From: Torreya grandis
Taxonomy: Eukaryota > Streptophyta > Pinopsida > Cupressales > Taxaceae
Assembly: GCA_037957365.1 (NCBI GenBank)
Contig: JARHVA010000638.1
Span: 3,115,001-3,179,000 of the forward strand
Length of the DNA stretch: 64,000 bases
Direction: 5' to 3'
Below are positions 11,164-24,420 of the stretch, piece by piece. A program made the translations under genes and the position numbers. Numbering within the stretch: the stretch's first letter is position 1; each line of letters starts with the position of its first letter. The notes below the pieces were generated by a model that was not told where the DNA came from, made no database searches, and worked only from the letters and a program-made list of their open reading frames with translations.

Positions 11164-11605
11164 CTTCCCAACTTGATTTAGTATGTTTTATACTTCTTTA
11201 ATCTTTCACTTTTATCTTCTTATGTTCTAAGTGTATGTAATAATACAACCATTTCTTGAATTTTTCATACTTCCTAGCTTGAATTAGTGTGATAAATTTG
11301 AGACCAATATTTTGCCAATTTTGTTTTTCTCTTATACTTCCCAATGTGATTTATTATAATTTATTGACTTAATTTAATTTGTTTTTATACCATGTGTGCC
11401 CTTTTACATACCTTCCATTTTATTACATTGTTTTCATACTTCCCAACATGATTTAGTATGATTTTACTTGTTTTAATTTGGTGCAAAAATCTTTCACTTT
11501 GGTTCAAGAACAAATTCTTTTTTACCATTTTGTTTTACCATCCCTTGGTTCATTATATTTAGTCATTTTCTTGTTGTTACACATTTCCCAACTTGAAATA
11601 GTATG
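11164..11605. repeat. Five spaced copies of an imperfect 22-bp motif
   Basis: Variants of CTTCCCAACTTGATTTAGTATG occur at about 11,164, 11,270, 11,337, 11,439 and 11,584, spaced 67-145 bp apart. The spacer sequences are not obviously alike, so this is a dispersed motif or the remains of an old tandem array. Confidence 0.6.
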
Positions 11606-11835
11606 TAGTACATTTTTGATTGATTATATTTTACCAAGTCTTTTTTCCTATTTCTTTTTAACCATGCACATGTTTTTCATAATGCTAAAAAAGAAACCAC
11701 ATCTCATATATTTCCTATAGCATATACAACAATAAACTAAATACATGTGTTAGAAATAAATATATCCAAAACATTCACAACCATAACCATAATGACAACG
11801 ATATACATAATTAACAACAATATGCCAAAATGATA

Positions 11836-11840
<5 letters not shown>

Positions 11841-11893
<53 letters not shown>
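11841..11893. repeat. (TA)n microsatellite
   Basis: An uninterrupted TA dinucleotide run of about 53 bp in non-coding sequence. Confidence 0.97.
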
Positions 11894-11896
<3 letters not shown>

Positions 11897-11939
11897 TTTT
11901 AATACAAGTACAAACAATATACAATGCTCTAGCTCTATG

Positions 11940-12999
11940 GCTGGGCTCCATCTTGTGTATCTTGTGGCCTAGCCATGTTGCCTATCAAGACCTTGGTTTG
12001 ATTCCTCCAAATAGTATGATATAAAGAGGCCATCCAAGATCTCAATCCCTCTACTTATCCCTATAAATGTACTATCTGCACCTATGCCTGAGCCAACTCA
12101 GTCTAGGTCACTATATGAGCTTGCATCAATAGGGTCTGCATCACATTATATGCCTATGCCATCTATGTCACTATATCCAAATGCATAGCTATCTCCTCTA
12201 CCAGGGCCTATCATGTTTGTATCTATCCTACACCCATCTCTACTAGTGGTTGCATCCTCTCCCTCTATGATTATATCTACCTCACTACCTTCCCTACTAA
12301 TTTGAACCAACTCACCTAAGCTAGGATAGAAAATACATTAGGATCCTCTAATGTAGTAGGGTCATATAATTGTAGAGTCTCGTCTAGGATGTCATAGAGT
12401 TTTCCCCTCACAAGGGACCCCCATCTCTCCTCATCCTTAATGACACTTGGAAAATCACACCTAGATGGATATTAGATCACTACCATATCTCACAATAAAT
12501 ATCTACCTCTAGTATCTATTTCAAAAAAAAAATTAATCTATACTTTAATCATCTTTATTACCTATCTTTATCTTGGCCACTATAGTCTCACCATCCATGT
12601 GACTGCTTAGCATAGTTTCTCCATCTATGCAACCTCCTAGCACCTCCTCAGTTCAAATCCAACTATCATGGCTTGTGTCAACCTCAACTTATGCCTAAGT
12701 GGCCTCTCTATCATCCAACTCTCCTCTAGATCATCTGTTGGGTCCTCAAGGATGGTGATAGTCTCAACTCTCTCTTACTTGTCTTGCCTCTATCAATATC
12801 ATGTCCTTGGTATCCATAGCTCATCTTGCTATAGAGTTGGTGTTGGTATCTTTGGTACCACTACCTCCATATCTCTCTCTTCTTGATCTAATCCCTATCA
12901 TGCTCATCTAGTCCTTGGTGATTCACAATGTGGTCTAAGTATCAGCCTCATCACTAGTGGCCCTAGTCCCCTCTTCCCCTACAACTCTCTCACCTGCTA
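11940..12999 (-). pseudogene. Possible downstream part of the PMD pseudogene
   Basis: Left of the PMD domain the minus strand still gives moderately long stretches without stops. They are charged, for example ILEDPTDDLEESWMIERPL near 12,700-12,750, and another near 12,200-12,300. PMD proteins usually have a less conserved, charged C-terminal region, so this could be its remains. Stops and frame changes are frequent and no domain is visible. Weak call. Confidence 0.3.
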
Positions 13000-13965
13000 A
13001 GCCCAATGCTCAAGCATAAATATCAATACCATTAGATGAGGTAAACCCATATATCCTAGCACTTGTACCATTAAATGTGGCTCTCTCCACTAGGTATAGT
13101 GTCTAATAACCTTTATCTTTATTATATTTAGTGTAACTATGTACCAACTCAGCCATGTAGTCATTATTTATGTCCCCATATAGATACCACACTATGTCTG
13201 CATGTCTCACAATCTATAGTGTTGGCATGTGGGGCAAAAACCATGGTACCTAGTCCTCTCTCCATATCTGCACTCAAGGTAACCTATCATCAATCACATA
13301 GGGTAGCCTAGCTAACTGATACATGGGAAACCTCTCATAGATCCAAGCTATCAATAATATGATTGGTATTATATATTTATACATTTTAAACACCATCTCA
13401 TATAGATCATGTACGAGATGGACCCAAATGACATAACCAAGATCATAACCAAGATCATATAGTATGCCCTCCTCTAGAATCCTCCTACTCAAGGATACCA
13501 CAAATAGTGGTAACTTATCATCTAAATTATGACATAGCACTTGTTGTGTCACAAGTCCTATTATATATTTTTAGATATCTAGAATCTGTGATGCATATAC
13601 ATCAAACATACTAACTTGCCTACCTCTTAATATCATATTTGAGCCTGTAGCCCACATAGCTAAGGCTTTCCTCTCCTCTAGGCTAATTGGTATACTTATA
13701 GTCACTGGTGTTCCTATCATCGATAGACCTAGGATGGAATGCACATCCTCTAGTATGATAACTACCTCTACCAAATCCCCATCCACCTCTCATCTAAAGG
13801 TATTAGTCAATCATTCCCAATATCTAAGGAAAATGACTAATATATCTGAGCTCAGGAGAATCCTACACATGTAAGCTATCCCTCCTATGCCTACAACTAC
13901 TAGCCTAGCTCTATCACCAATGGTTAGATGATCTAATAGATCTGGTAGCAAAGACATGTCTACTA
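13000..13965 (-). pseudogene. Plant mobile domain (PMD) protein pseudogene
   Basis: PMD (the aminotransferase-like, MAIL1-type domain) occurs in plant genes and in transposons; its biochemical role is poorly known. The minus strand reads in one frame with about six stops from roughly 13,965 to 13,000. Recognisable blocks in order are: a region like LLSSDILVIFLRYWE; then GDLVEVVIILEDVHSILGLS, matching the PMD core (E-V-T-V-T-L-E-D-V-x-x-L-L-G-L) with the following I-G-T-P-V-T; then ILLIAWIYERFPMYQLARLP, matching the L-x-x-W-x-W-E-R-F-P-M block; then VPWFLPHMPTL and VRHADIVWYLYGD. Interruptions and lack of a start make it a pseudogene. Nothing nearby shows whether it was a host gene or transposon cargo; a transposon copy seems likelier in this setting. 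Confidence 0.75.
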
Positions 13966-13989
13966 ATCTCTAGAATTGGGGTCATCTCT

Positions 13990-15712
13990 GCAACCAAGAA
14001 ACAATAAAATATGTATTAGATCTTCCATGTCATGTATAGTCAAGACACATTATTTTTAAAATTTTAATAAAAATAAGCCTAAATTACTTTAATTCATTCA
14101 TTTTACCTAATTTTTAGCCTACTCAGTCCTTTTTGCCCTTACTTGGTCATTTTGGGCCATTCTAGCCTTCTTTTGACCTTTTACATGCATTTTCATATTA
14201 TTCTAGTTCTTTGGTCAACCTAGTTTGACCAAAATTTCCCTATTTTTAGCCTAGTTGACTTAAAAATCTAAGTCAACCCTCTTATTTTCCTCTCCATAGT
14301 ACTATGTTATCATTCTAAACTTTTTGAATCAGTTGGAAAACTATCCTAGGTTGACAGTCTATAAAATGTACAGGGTCGACACACACCTACTGGCTCATTA
14401 GTGTGGATTTTGACTATTTTCAGCGTATTAGGTCGACCCAATTGTTTTTAACTACCGACCGTTTACATTTTTCTAAAAAAATGCCTTATTTCCATTTTCT
14501 TATTAATTCATCTAAATCCATTTCTTATTTTTCTATTTGCTACCAATAACCTCTAATTTTGCCTCATTCTGACATCTAGAAATTTTAAAAATTACATTTT
14601 TCTAAAAACACACTTAATTCAACAAAACACTCAAAAACTAACTTAAGATTCATAGTTGCATACATTTAGTGTACTTGCTACCACTCTTGGAGCTCCCCCT
14701 CATCTAGCTTGTCGTCTCCTCACCATCCTAGCTCATTTGGTCTCCAAAGCTCTTTACTGTCTCGTTCACAAGTCAAAATAACAAAATGACTTGTCTTTTC
14801 CCTATTTACAAACACTTTTCAAAATTTAAATTCTTCAATTATTTATTTATAGATTGCTTGTTCTATCTATGTCTTTAATTTTACTTATCAATTTTAAAAA
14901 CTATAAAATGCATTGGATTCATGATGAAGTAGAGACTCTTTTCCTCTATTATATGCCTAACTTCTATTTTTTTTGATTTTTGGCTATTTTTTGCACTAAA
15001 TTTTATAAATTCACCTAGTGTTCTTCATATTAGACACCATCACTTTCTATTATAGTCTATTTTTTTTATCTACATCACTATGGTAAGTAAAGGTATTTGT
15101 TTTTGAATTCTATCTTTTCATTTATCTTATTTACTGCTTATTGTACTTTACTTAGCATCAACATTGTGTGTTATCATGTTCTATTCTGAAACACTAGCCC
15201 GTGTTGTACTTACATGACACACGATGATCTTCGAGTGGGGCATATGTATACACATAATATTTTCAAACTTTTATTGATTATTGACACTGTATCTTGTAGG
15301 AATATATCAAGTCTCAATCTCTCTGAGTGCATATCTTAATGGGTATACCAAGAAAGGGGTGGACAAACCATTGGTGCTTCATAAGATTGTTATCCCTTTT
15401 GCCACTTGCCATCTACACACTCATCTCCTAAAACCATTTACCCTAAGCTTATTCTTATTAGCCTTACCCATTATAGTCTTTTGCCATGATTTATCCTCCT
15501 TTTTTTGCCTTAATTCCCTTTTAGACAATCAACTATACTAGGTCGACTAGGTCAACCCCGTACACTCTAGGGGTATTTTTCACTTTCTGAGTTTGTTAGC
15601 TCTTCAAACGACCTAACTCAGACTTAGTGAATCATCCCCAAAAACATATAGGGTTGACTGGGTGGATCTTATACAACTAACATTTTAGGGAGGATTTAGG
15701 GAAAGATCCACC
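13990..15712. other. Non-coding, W-box-rich stretch
   Basis: No gene is recognised. TTGAC-type hexamers (W-box core, either strand) occur at 14,173, 14,213, 14,225, 14,255, 14,271, 14,351, 14,410, 15,550 and 15,654, five of them within about 105 bp. Four GTCGAC sites with similar flanks are interspersed. The region leads up to a TATA box at 15,713 and could be a promoter or LTR U3, but no paired repeat was found. Confidence 0.35.
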
Positions 15713-15720
15713 TATATATA
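15713..15720 (+). promoter_or_regulatory. Candidate TATA box (TATATATA) with downstream splice-donor-like site
   Basis: CCTATATATACAAG at about 15,711 sits in less AT-rich flanks. It is followed by a leader-like stretch and by AAG|GTAAGT at about 15,994, a perfect plant 5' splice-site consensus. No ORF follows downstream. It may be an old retroelement LTR promoter (R/U5 and leader) or chance. Confidence 0.35.
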
Positions 15721-18700
15721 CAAGTTCATTTCCAACCATTTATAAGAAGAGAAGTGAAGAAGAATAAGTGTAGATGAACATTTGATTATTAACCATTTTA
15801 CTTGAGGAATAAATCTTAGGGTTCCATAATTTCTTTGTGGATATGGATCTTGTCTTGTGGAGAAGTATTTTGGATGCATAGATAGGTTGTGTAGCCTAGA
15901 GCTGATTTGTCTTTGTTATCCTTACATACCACAATAATCTCTTGTGAAGCACCTTGTCCAAGGGAGAGATTGAGGCTCGGTGGGTTCATCTTCAAGGTAA
16001 GTATTCCTAAATTTATTTCTCATTTGTAAGAGTAGATAGATAATGTAGTTGTGCTTCTTTCTTCCATGTATTAAGATTCTATATACATTGATGTGAGCAT
16101 ATGTCTTCTATGCATGTTTAGTTAGTTAGTTTGATTTATAACCTCCACTTTATGCCACATGATTTGATGTGCACTAGATTAGATTTACTTTATTGTTATT
16201 AAAATAGATTGAACATTAAACCTAGGAATCTTTTAGGGTTGTTGCATGATTTTTTTAGACTGTAGGCTCTAGAACCCTTCCTAGCATGGTGTATTATGAT
16301 AAGTGATCCCCTAATTGGGTCTAGTAGATCCCCATAATGGTCATGCCCCCACTCAACAAATGTATCCCCAATAAAAAGTGTAGGTATTCTCTATCTTCTT
16401 TGAGCTAGGATTGATTTATATACATGATGCATTTTTGATTGCATATAGAAAGAAATACAACAACTAAACCACAACTGATACAACTCTACAATCACCATTG
16501 TCAATATATAATAATAAGTAATTATAATTATTCATGACAATACTCAATAGTAATATTCAATATAATATAATGTACATGATTTAGATACCTGGATCCCTGG
16601 AGCATGAGTTCCTCGGACTCTCCAGTATCTATGGTAATTTCAAGTGTTTATCTCAATAAGTAGTATTGCTGTGGGGAGGGAGAGCATCATCTGAGTGCTT
16701 TTTCATACAAACCATAGACCAATGATCCTTCAAACTAATCCCATCAAGATATGGCCCTCCCTTCATGGATGGGTAGATAGTGATGACATGAGAATCTAGA
16801 GAGAGAAGTTAGTACCCATGTGTTGTATGATTTCTAACTAACTAAACATGCACTGTATCATAGAAAACTCAATCTATTGAAATATATCACATATATATGT
16901 AAATCATACTCATGAAATGATAATGTCTCACTAAACATACTTTGGCCCAAAGTTATATATATTATATATATATATAATGATCTACATTAATCAATTTCAT
17001 ACACACCACTTGATATAACCACCTTCATCTAACATTGCAATGCCAGTAAGCTAGTGAAGTTCATATCATTCCTTACTCCATATTAACCATGCATATTGGT
17101 CAAACATAAATTAAACCATAAGATTCATCGATTTACATCCTACTAAGACATGCTTATACATAGGAGTATAACAACATACATTATGTCCATCTAACATATG
17201 GATGATTCTTTCATTATATTATCTCTCATACTAGAAATAATGATTAAAAATGTACCACTTGGGTAAACATACAATTTAACTATAAAATTTAAATAATGTA
17301 ATTGGTTTCCAGTTTTCCACATCCTATGGCAACCCATATTACCACAGTGCGGTGTTCTAAGATTTAAATACCAATTTTCCACAATCAATCATATGAACTA
17401 GTCTCAAATACATGAAAACACAAGAATTACACCAATAACTATATATATTAAAATAAGTCATCATTCCCATGGAACACAATAAGATTCCAACACAACATTT
17501 GCTAAATTATTAGACTTTACAAGCATGCATACACAAGTCTACCTGTTGCAACAACACATGCTAACCATAACAATAACTAGTATGTATACAATATATAGAT
17601 ACATGTAGATATGAGTTAGGTATAATAACTAGATTAAGTACCATTTGGGTACAACATATATTTATCCTGTAGTAACCTATGATATCCCATACTATCATAG
17701 GTTTAAAACTATAGAACAACACATAAACCAAACTTATGAATTTTAACACTCAATTGGATTATGAAAATAATAACAAGCAACAACACAGAATTATACCACC
17801 TGGTATACCTTAAATTAGATTGCATACAACCATTCAAAAACATCATAACATATAAACATGTATCATGATGCACCATTATAATCTAGATATATCCAAACAC
17901 TTATACATATTAACAATCACACAACATGAAATGCACTCAAGTATTCAATGTAGAATACATATAACAACCAACCAATCAATCATGTGCAGAGAAAATAGAG
18001 AATTCATAAACCTGTTATAATATTCATTTAAACATTCCATTCTATTTTCTAGGTTATAGTTTCATATCCCTAAGAAACTTAATACCATTAATTAGTCTAT
18101 AGATGCAATCCTTATGTATGAATACTTGCATACCATAATATGCACCACATGTAAATATCTCAAAGTTATGAAAATACTAAATTTTGGATTACTTAAATGT
18201 TTAGTTAAGAACTTCCTAGTAAATAATCTAAAATACCCCATGTATGATAACTCTTTTAATGACTCCTAAAACCCTGGATGTATATATTGAATTACTCTAT
18301 TAAAAAATATGCTCAACAATGACATCTTTAGCTTTTACGATTCTCAGCTAATTATTTAGTCAATATAATTTTATTAACATGCTAATATTTTTGAAATATT
18401 GAGGGATAAATAATCACATTTATTATCATTAAGATTATACAACACTATGAACCACTAAGGTATGAAGAATATCCAATTGACTTTGTTGTACCAACAACTA
18501 TCCCTTATGGTATGCCATAGTATACTTAAAGGATTATAATTGATATAATAGACATATAACCATATACCATATGTATAATATACATATAAAATTGACGTAC
18601 TCAAGTAACCTTATGATTATTGGAGTGGATAATATTAATATGTATACATTATTTATTCATCTTTAGAAGGGTATAAAAAAACTCTTCACTCACAAAGTCA

Positions 18701-20132
18701 ATTATAAAGTTATAATAGAGGCTTAATATAAACTTATCTAAGACAGGAAATTAGTGGCGTACTCACCATATAGTGATGTTAGTGTCTTTTCTAGCTTATA
18801 ACTATTTGAGGATATAAAAAACTGTATTATCCACTTATATTCAAACTTATAATGTATATTTAACCTAAGTACTTTTCCATAGAAAACAACACTTATCTCA
18901 TGGAAAATAAATACACATATAAATATCTCACTACACTTATAATAGCCTTAGAATTACTTCCTTATAAGTATCTATTTTTTTAAACAAGTGAATATGTCCC
19001 TTCAACTCGGGTCACTTCCATTGAAAGGTTCATGTTATTAATATAATTATGAGTTACTTTTTATTTTTCTTAAAAATATTTAGGTATTTCTCTCATTGTC
19101 GAATTGGTAAGACTACCAGCTTTTAAAAACATTCTTTTCTTTAGTATGATTAATATTATTCCTTATAATAATATCTTCATAATTCTCAATTCTTTATAAG
19201 GGATATTGACACTACATGACAATTTCCATGATATTAAAGTGCAATTTCTAGTGGATTACACAATGATGCCACAGTCTTATTTCTTAGTATTTTCCTTTTA
19301 CTTTTCAAAATTCTAGATTGTAATACAATCATTTTACACATCCATAATAATGATCAAGCATAAATCAGTCTCTGAAACTCTTTAAATCACTACTACATGA
19401 GTCACCTATTTTTATTTAGTCATTACACTCTAAAATATGGATTCTACTTTAGCTATTGAGATGCCTCATGGGGAAAGGTGGGTTTAATAAATTAGTGGAA
19501 AGCCCTTTAGTTTGATTTTGATTATGTTGGTCAAATCTAACTAGGTTTATCTAAATAATATAGTGGAGTGTTTCTAGTATCGGCCTTATGAATAATTCAC
19601 AATTTGTATAATAATTAAATAGAAATTTACTACAATATTATTTTGGTATAAATTTCATGGACAGGGATACAATGGGTAGAGACACTTCAAAGACCCATAT
19701 GTAGATATATAAATCTTCAAAAGTTGTTTATCTGTAGTAATATTTTGATACATGAATATATCTTAATATACTTACTAATAAATCTAGGCAATGATGTACA
19801 TAGCTGGCCAAACACTATTGACTTATTATGACTTATACTCTCCACTATCATGCATTACCCAATACTAAGTTGGCATGAGCTAACTGTATATGGATATCTC
19901 ATAGTGTCATCTTATATGGGGTTATCTCCTTTATGATTATTTCTGTAGAGGCTAATATAGTAATATGATGGTCTGCATACAACATTTATAATATCTCCAT
20001 TAAATATTATGATAGCTTATTATGTTAAATATGCTATATAGCTGGTATAAATAATTTATACAGTGCCATAATGTAGATTAAGACTAAGTCATAGGATGCC
20101 TCTTCCTATGACCTACATTTTTGGTAAAGTTT

Positions 20133-20211
<79 letters not shown>

Positions 20212-21320
20212 TAGACTTCTGCATAAACAATACTGCTAATCCACAAAGCTACCTAAAATATCTTACTGAGGCTAGTTTTTTATCCATAACATTTTTATAT
20301 CAGATGTAATATAAAGAAGATTTTCCATGATCCTATGTTAGAATGAAAGACGTTGCTTCCCTGGCATTTAGCATTGAAATTTTATGATGTGCTTTCCTCC
20401 TCCTTCTGGTTATGGTACATCATTTTTTGCCCTCATGATGCATACACTCTCCTTCAATCTTTCCCTTAAATAGAAAATAGACGCTAAATCCTTTTTGAGA
20501 TTTTATTTTTGTTTTAATTTTTGTGTTTATTAATTTTAAAATCTTTTAATTCTTTTCTTGTTTTTCTTGTTTTCTACTAATTTTAATTTATTTATCAGTT
20601 TTTCCTAATTTCAATGTTTTTTTCTTTTTCTCTCTATTTTAAAAATAATTCCCTCTTTATATTTTAATATGAAATTTCAATTTTATATTTAACCAATTTA
20701 ACATTTACTTATGCTTTAGCAATTTAATGGTAAAATAATAATCCGTATTAATTTTAATTTTATTAAATTTGCCTTTATGTGTATTAATGACACATTAGTC
20801 TATGCACACAAGGAATTTATTTTTTATAATTTACCTACTCAAACATTCATGAAAAAATAATTTAAATAGACATTAAAATAATTAATTTTAAAATACATTT
20901 TCTACAATGACTAACTATCGTGATGTGTGCAAGGTTTCACTACCTCTCTATCTACCCAAGATGTCTCCATATATAACATCCTCTCCAATGATGCTCTCCC
21001 TCTAGTACGCTTGAGGGAAGGATTCTCCTATGTTCACCTCATAATATACAAGTCATTAGATCTTCTCATATGATAATCATAAGCAACAATATATATAACT
21101 AAATCACTACATTAATGTGCTTAAAATATAAATACATACATAAATCATTGCAATATAAGTAATTATGTACTATCATCTAATTAAGCAAAATTATATTATC
21201 TCAGAATAACATAAATCTCAAGCTTAGTCTGAAATATAGCCAAATCTGAATTTGTTAACTGCCGATATCCATGGATAATCTAATGAGTTTTTCTGGCAAG
21301 GAATTGAGATGTAACATTCA
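15721..21320. other. 5.6 kb without recognisable genes
   Basis: AT-rich sequence with short random ORFs only. I see no transposon domain on either strand and no paired LTR. It ends abruptly at about 21,321, where Gy1 copy 1 begins in the middle of its coding region, so the right end of this stretch is a junction of some kind: an insertion, deletion or rearrangement. The last bases before the junction are ACATTCA, compatible with an LTR end but not proof. Confidence 0.4.
20135..20208. repeat. (TA)n microsatellite
   Basis: An uninterrupted AT/TA run of about 74 bp, the longest in the window. Confidence 0.97.
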
Positions 21321-21689
21321 ATAGATGCCTAAGTAAACATACTTGTGATCTTATTTTGTTCCCAAATTAATTAGAGTAGTTTACCCTATTATCTTTTGTG
21401 AAGGTTCTTCAATTATATAAATTATTAGATTATCATGAGGAGTGAACATTGACTCAAGAATTACCAATCCAATGGGTAATTTATTACTACTAAGTTATAA
21501 ATAATCATTAGTGTAGTACATAGTCAATATGATCAAAGTAATTTCCTTATATGAAATTATTAATGTGTTCATCATAATAAAAAACATGCCACCTATCTTA
21601 ATAATTAAGTATTTTAGGCCTGAAAATTCTAGTAAAATTATAATCAACAACAGGTTTTATGCCATTTCAAAGTGGGATTAGAAGCATAA

Positions 21690-22050
21690 ACAACTAACTT
21701 ATCCACACACACATTAAATTTTATAAGAACATGTGACATTTTAAATGCTTCAAAAATTTCCATTAGTGACTAGACTTTCTACGTATATCTATGTAGACGT
21801 GATTGATTAGTTTTATAAATTTTTAACTTAACTTATAACTAATTTAGAATCACTAAAAACCTCTAAATTATTTATATTTAACTCAATGGACTTTTCAAGT
21901 CCAAGACATGCAAATTTGAACTCAGTTATATTTTTCACATTCTTAAATGGTAACTGGTAAGCATAATTGAATATCTTACCTATAGGAGAGATGATAACAA
22001 CAATAAATCTATGACCATGTTTAGAACAAGCTCAAAAAAATAGACCATTT
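21690..22050 (-). pseudogene. RNase H domain upstream of RT, Gy1 copy 1
   Basis: The minus frame reads VIISPIGKIFNYAYQLPFKN, then NITEFKFACLGLEKSIELNI, then LEVFSDSKLVIS, and ends in a HVLxxFNVCxDKLVVYASN-type tail. This matches RNase H blocks SPxGxxxxxSYxLxFxxTNNxAEYEALxxGLExA, LxVxxDSxLV and HVxRExNxxADxLAxxAS. In retroelements the domain removes RNA from the RNA/DNA hybrid. The TNNxAEY-type signature resembles the archaeal-type RNase H of Tat elements. Copy 2 has the same domain in the same place (57,190-57,590). Stops and substitutions make it inactive. Confidence 0.75.
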
Positions 22051-22429
22051 TTTTTGGTTGAAATATTCTTACATGTTGCTAATCTAGTTTATCTAAGGTT
22101 AGTTTTCCATACATTCTGATACTTGTTTCAATAGAAGAAATATTATTCATAATAAGTTCAATAGGTGTATCATTTCATCCTTCTCTCTATATAAAATCTA
22201 TTTCATTTCCTATAGGAACCCAAGTTGTATATTTTAAAGCAAAAAAACCAATAATTTTACACCAATTTCTTCTTAAAATCATTGTATAATTAGCATTAAT
22301 GTCTAAAAATTAAACACTACAAACACATCTTATTCTTTCATCTTAAGCAATTTTAATGACTATATCGTGCAATTTACTGCATTTTTTTATTCAACATGAG
22401 TAAAAACTAATAAGTTCTTGATTATATCA

Positions 22430-22520
22430 TTCACATTGAACACCTAATTAGTTAGCAATGAATTATAACATTTTATTCTTTAAATCCCCTATGTCAAGAT
22501 ACAATTATGGATGATTTTAT
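22430..22520 (-). pseudogene. Protease active-site region, Gy1 copy 1 (degenerate)
   Basis: The minus frame gives YLDIGDLKNKML, a stop, FIAN, a stop, LG. It aligns with copy 2 YIIDTGASKNIMPNFITNQL (58,010-57,950), so the active-site DTGA has become DIGD. It is recognisable only through copy 2. Confidence 0.6.
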
Positions 22521-23099
22521 CAACTATTATTATAGACACATAGAATGGATGGATATAATTATAAGGTGAGTCATTGTATTGAGCAAATGCATACCAAATC
22601 TCTTCATTATAAGTTTATTCTTGTAAGCCAATAATATTTTTAGGATCTTGATCCTTAACAACTTCATTAATCTTCTCTAATTGAATTAGTAAACCAACAA
22701 CTTGGAGTAAAGAAAAACCAACCTTAGTATCAAGTAAATCATTAATAATATTATAAGGTGCATTAGTATTAATTTTAGGATAAACCCTAGGCTTGTAAAT
22801 TGGTTGATATTAAGTAGTAATGAGCCCAATTGGTAAAGGATTTATTTATTGTGTATCTACAATATGATTATTATTTCTAATAGTAATATTACTTTGTCTT
22901 GTGTCTAAGGTTTTAAAGAAGATGGTTGATTTTCAGTAACTTGTGTTGTGCTTTTTACATTTGTATTAGTTTTAGAAGTAGGATTGTAATATTTTATTCT
23001 ATGTTGGAATGTATAAGAATTATTAGTTTCAAATTTTCTTGGAGAATATTTAGAACTACACATGCTTATATTATCCTCTAAGTCGATATAAATACTATC

Positions 23100-24365
23100 A
23101 TTTCTTTTAATAAACTTATTAATTTTTTTTTAAAAAAATACAAGCATCAAGATCATGATTAGTTTCACAAAAATGATAGTAACGTGTTTTATTTTTAAAC
23201 CAATTTTTTTAATATTTGACATCTTACCTAAAGTTGTGTTGATCATTCAACTATAGTTTAATGATGAATAATTCATTTCCAAGGTTATGAATGGCCTTTA
23301 ATTTTTTTGCATTATTAGAGGTTAAATTAGTAGATGATGTTTCATTAAAACTAATACATTTCAGCTTCTTCTCACATTCAATAAAAATATAATAGTACCA
23401 TAATAATATAAAATAAATTTATTTTATAAGGCCATTTTATATTTAAGTGGCAACACAATACATTAATTCAACCTTTCTATCTTTTTTGGAGGTCTGACAT
23501 CAAGAGGGGTTTTTTGCCTAAGCCTAGTAAATCTTGTTGTGAAATGGTAAATCATCTCACTAGGGTATATATAAATGTTAGCCAATTCATTGACAAGTCT
23601 TAAATATTATTTAGGCTTTCCAAAACATAATTCAAGCCAATATTTTATATCTATCCACTCCTTAATAAATTTTGGTGTTATTATAATAAAAGTTTGATAG
23701 GCCATACCTTCTAACTTTTGGGTAAACAAATGAAGAGAGATATTTTCATTATTAATGGCAAGAGTTTCACAAATAATTTTAAATAGTCAAGATGATCTTC
23801 CTATGATTCACTTGAATCACTGGAAAATTTAGGAACATTAGCTCCTTTTACATATTGGAGCCTACCATGTTGGTTTCCTTTATCAATTGGATTACTTCAT
23901 ATCCAAGGATTAATTGCTTGTTTCTCATTTTTAACATAAGAATCAAGTTCATTATCACTTACTTCCTCTTGATTACTATCTTATTACAACCTAAGAATAA
24001 CATTTGTGATTTGATTCTTAGCTTGTTCTACGATCTAAAGGTTTGGATTAAAAATCTTTTTGAGGTTTATCAAACAAAAATCTGATTTTAGGTTGAGGGT
24101 TTGAAATCATGATTTGTGCTCTTTCTTTCCTTCAGAAAAGATTTCATTGTGAAATATGATCTTGATTTTGTCAAAAAAATAGAGAGTACCTCTCTATTTC
24201 AAAAACTTCTTCCTCTTCAGAGTTAATAACCATGATGATATGAAAAATATTATCAACCTCATTATACTGACTAAATTGAATTAAATTCAAGGCAATGTCA
24301 ACTTGAGATTTAGTCATATCAAAACCATGTTGAAAAATAGGTGAAAAACCTTTTGTAATGGTCAT
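23100..24365 (-). pseudogene. gag: Gy1 gag, copy 1
   Basis: The start is taken at the Met of MTITKGFSP (24,365), because copy 2 has MTITTGLSP at the matching site only about 60 bp inside the primer-binding site. A charged N-terminal part follows. The capsid domain then reads GANVPKFSSDSSES (about 23,855), a stop, EDHLDYLKL, and, after a frame change, LFTQKLEGMAYQTFIITPKF, EWIDIKYWLELCFGKPK, RLVNELANIYIYPSEMIYHF and TTRFTRLRQKTPLDVRPPKK. This is the Retrotrans_gag pattern. A knuckle-like motif YYHFCETNHDLDACIF lies near 23,160. Several stops and shifts are present. The capsid call rests on block order, not on a strong single motif. Confidence 0.75.
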
Positions 24366-24420
24366 ATAAATAAAAGAAAATTGAGTTGAAAAGATGGCTG
24401 AAAGAAATAAATTAAATAAT

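Larger units (their letters stand above)
9691..11840. other. Non-coding region with short dispersed repeats
   Basis: No gene is recognised. The sequence is T-rich and pyrimidine-biased on the plus strand and carries two sets of short direct repeats described separately. It could be the 3' untranslated/LTR part of the relic ending at about 9,690, but no LTR ends were found. Confidence 0.3.

Noticed and set aside
11478..11720. 80-codon hydrophobic ORF
   Set aside because: Phe/Leu-rich reading of a T-rich strand that crosses the short-motif repeats; no sign of a gene.
15281..15541. 86-codon plus-strand ORF near the W-box region
   Set aside because: Hydrophobic low-complexity translation without recognisable motif, in AT-rich DNA where such lengths occur by chance.
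19085..19130. tRNA-like stretch GTCGAATTGGTAAGACTACC
   Set aside because: It resembles a D-arm/A-box but no anticodon stem, T-arm or acceptor pairing follows.
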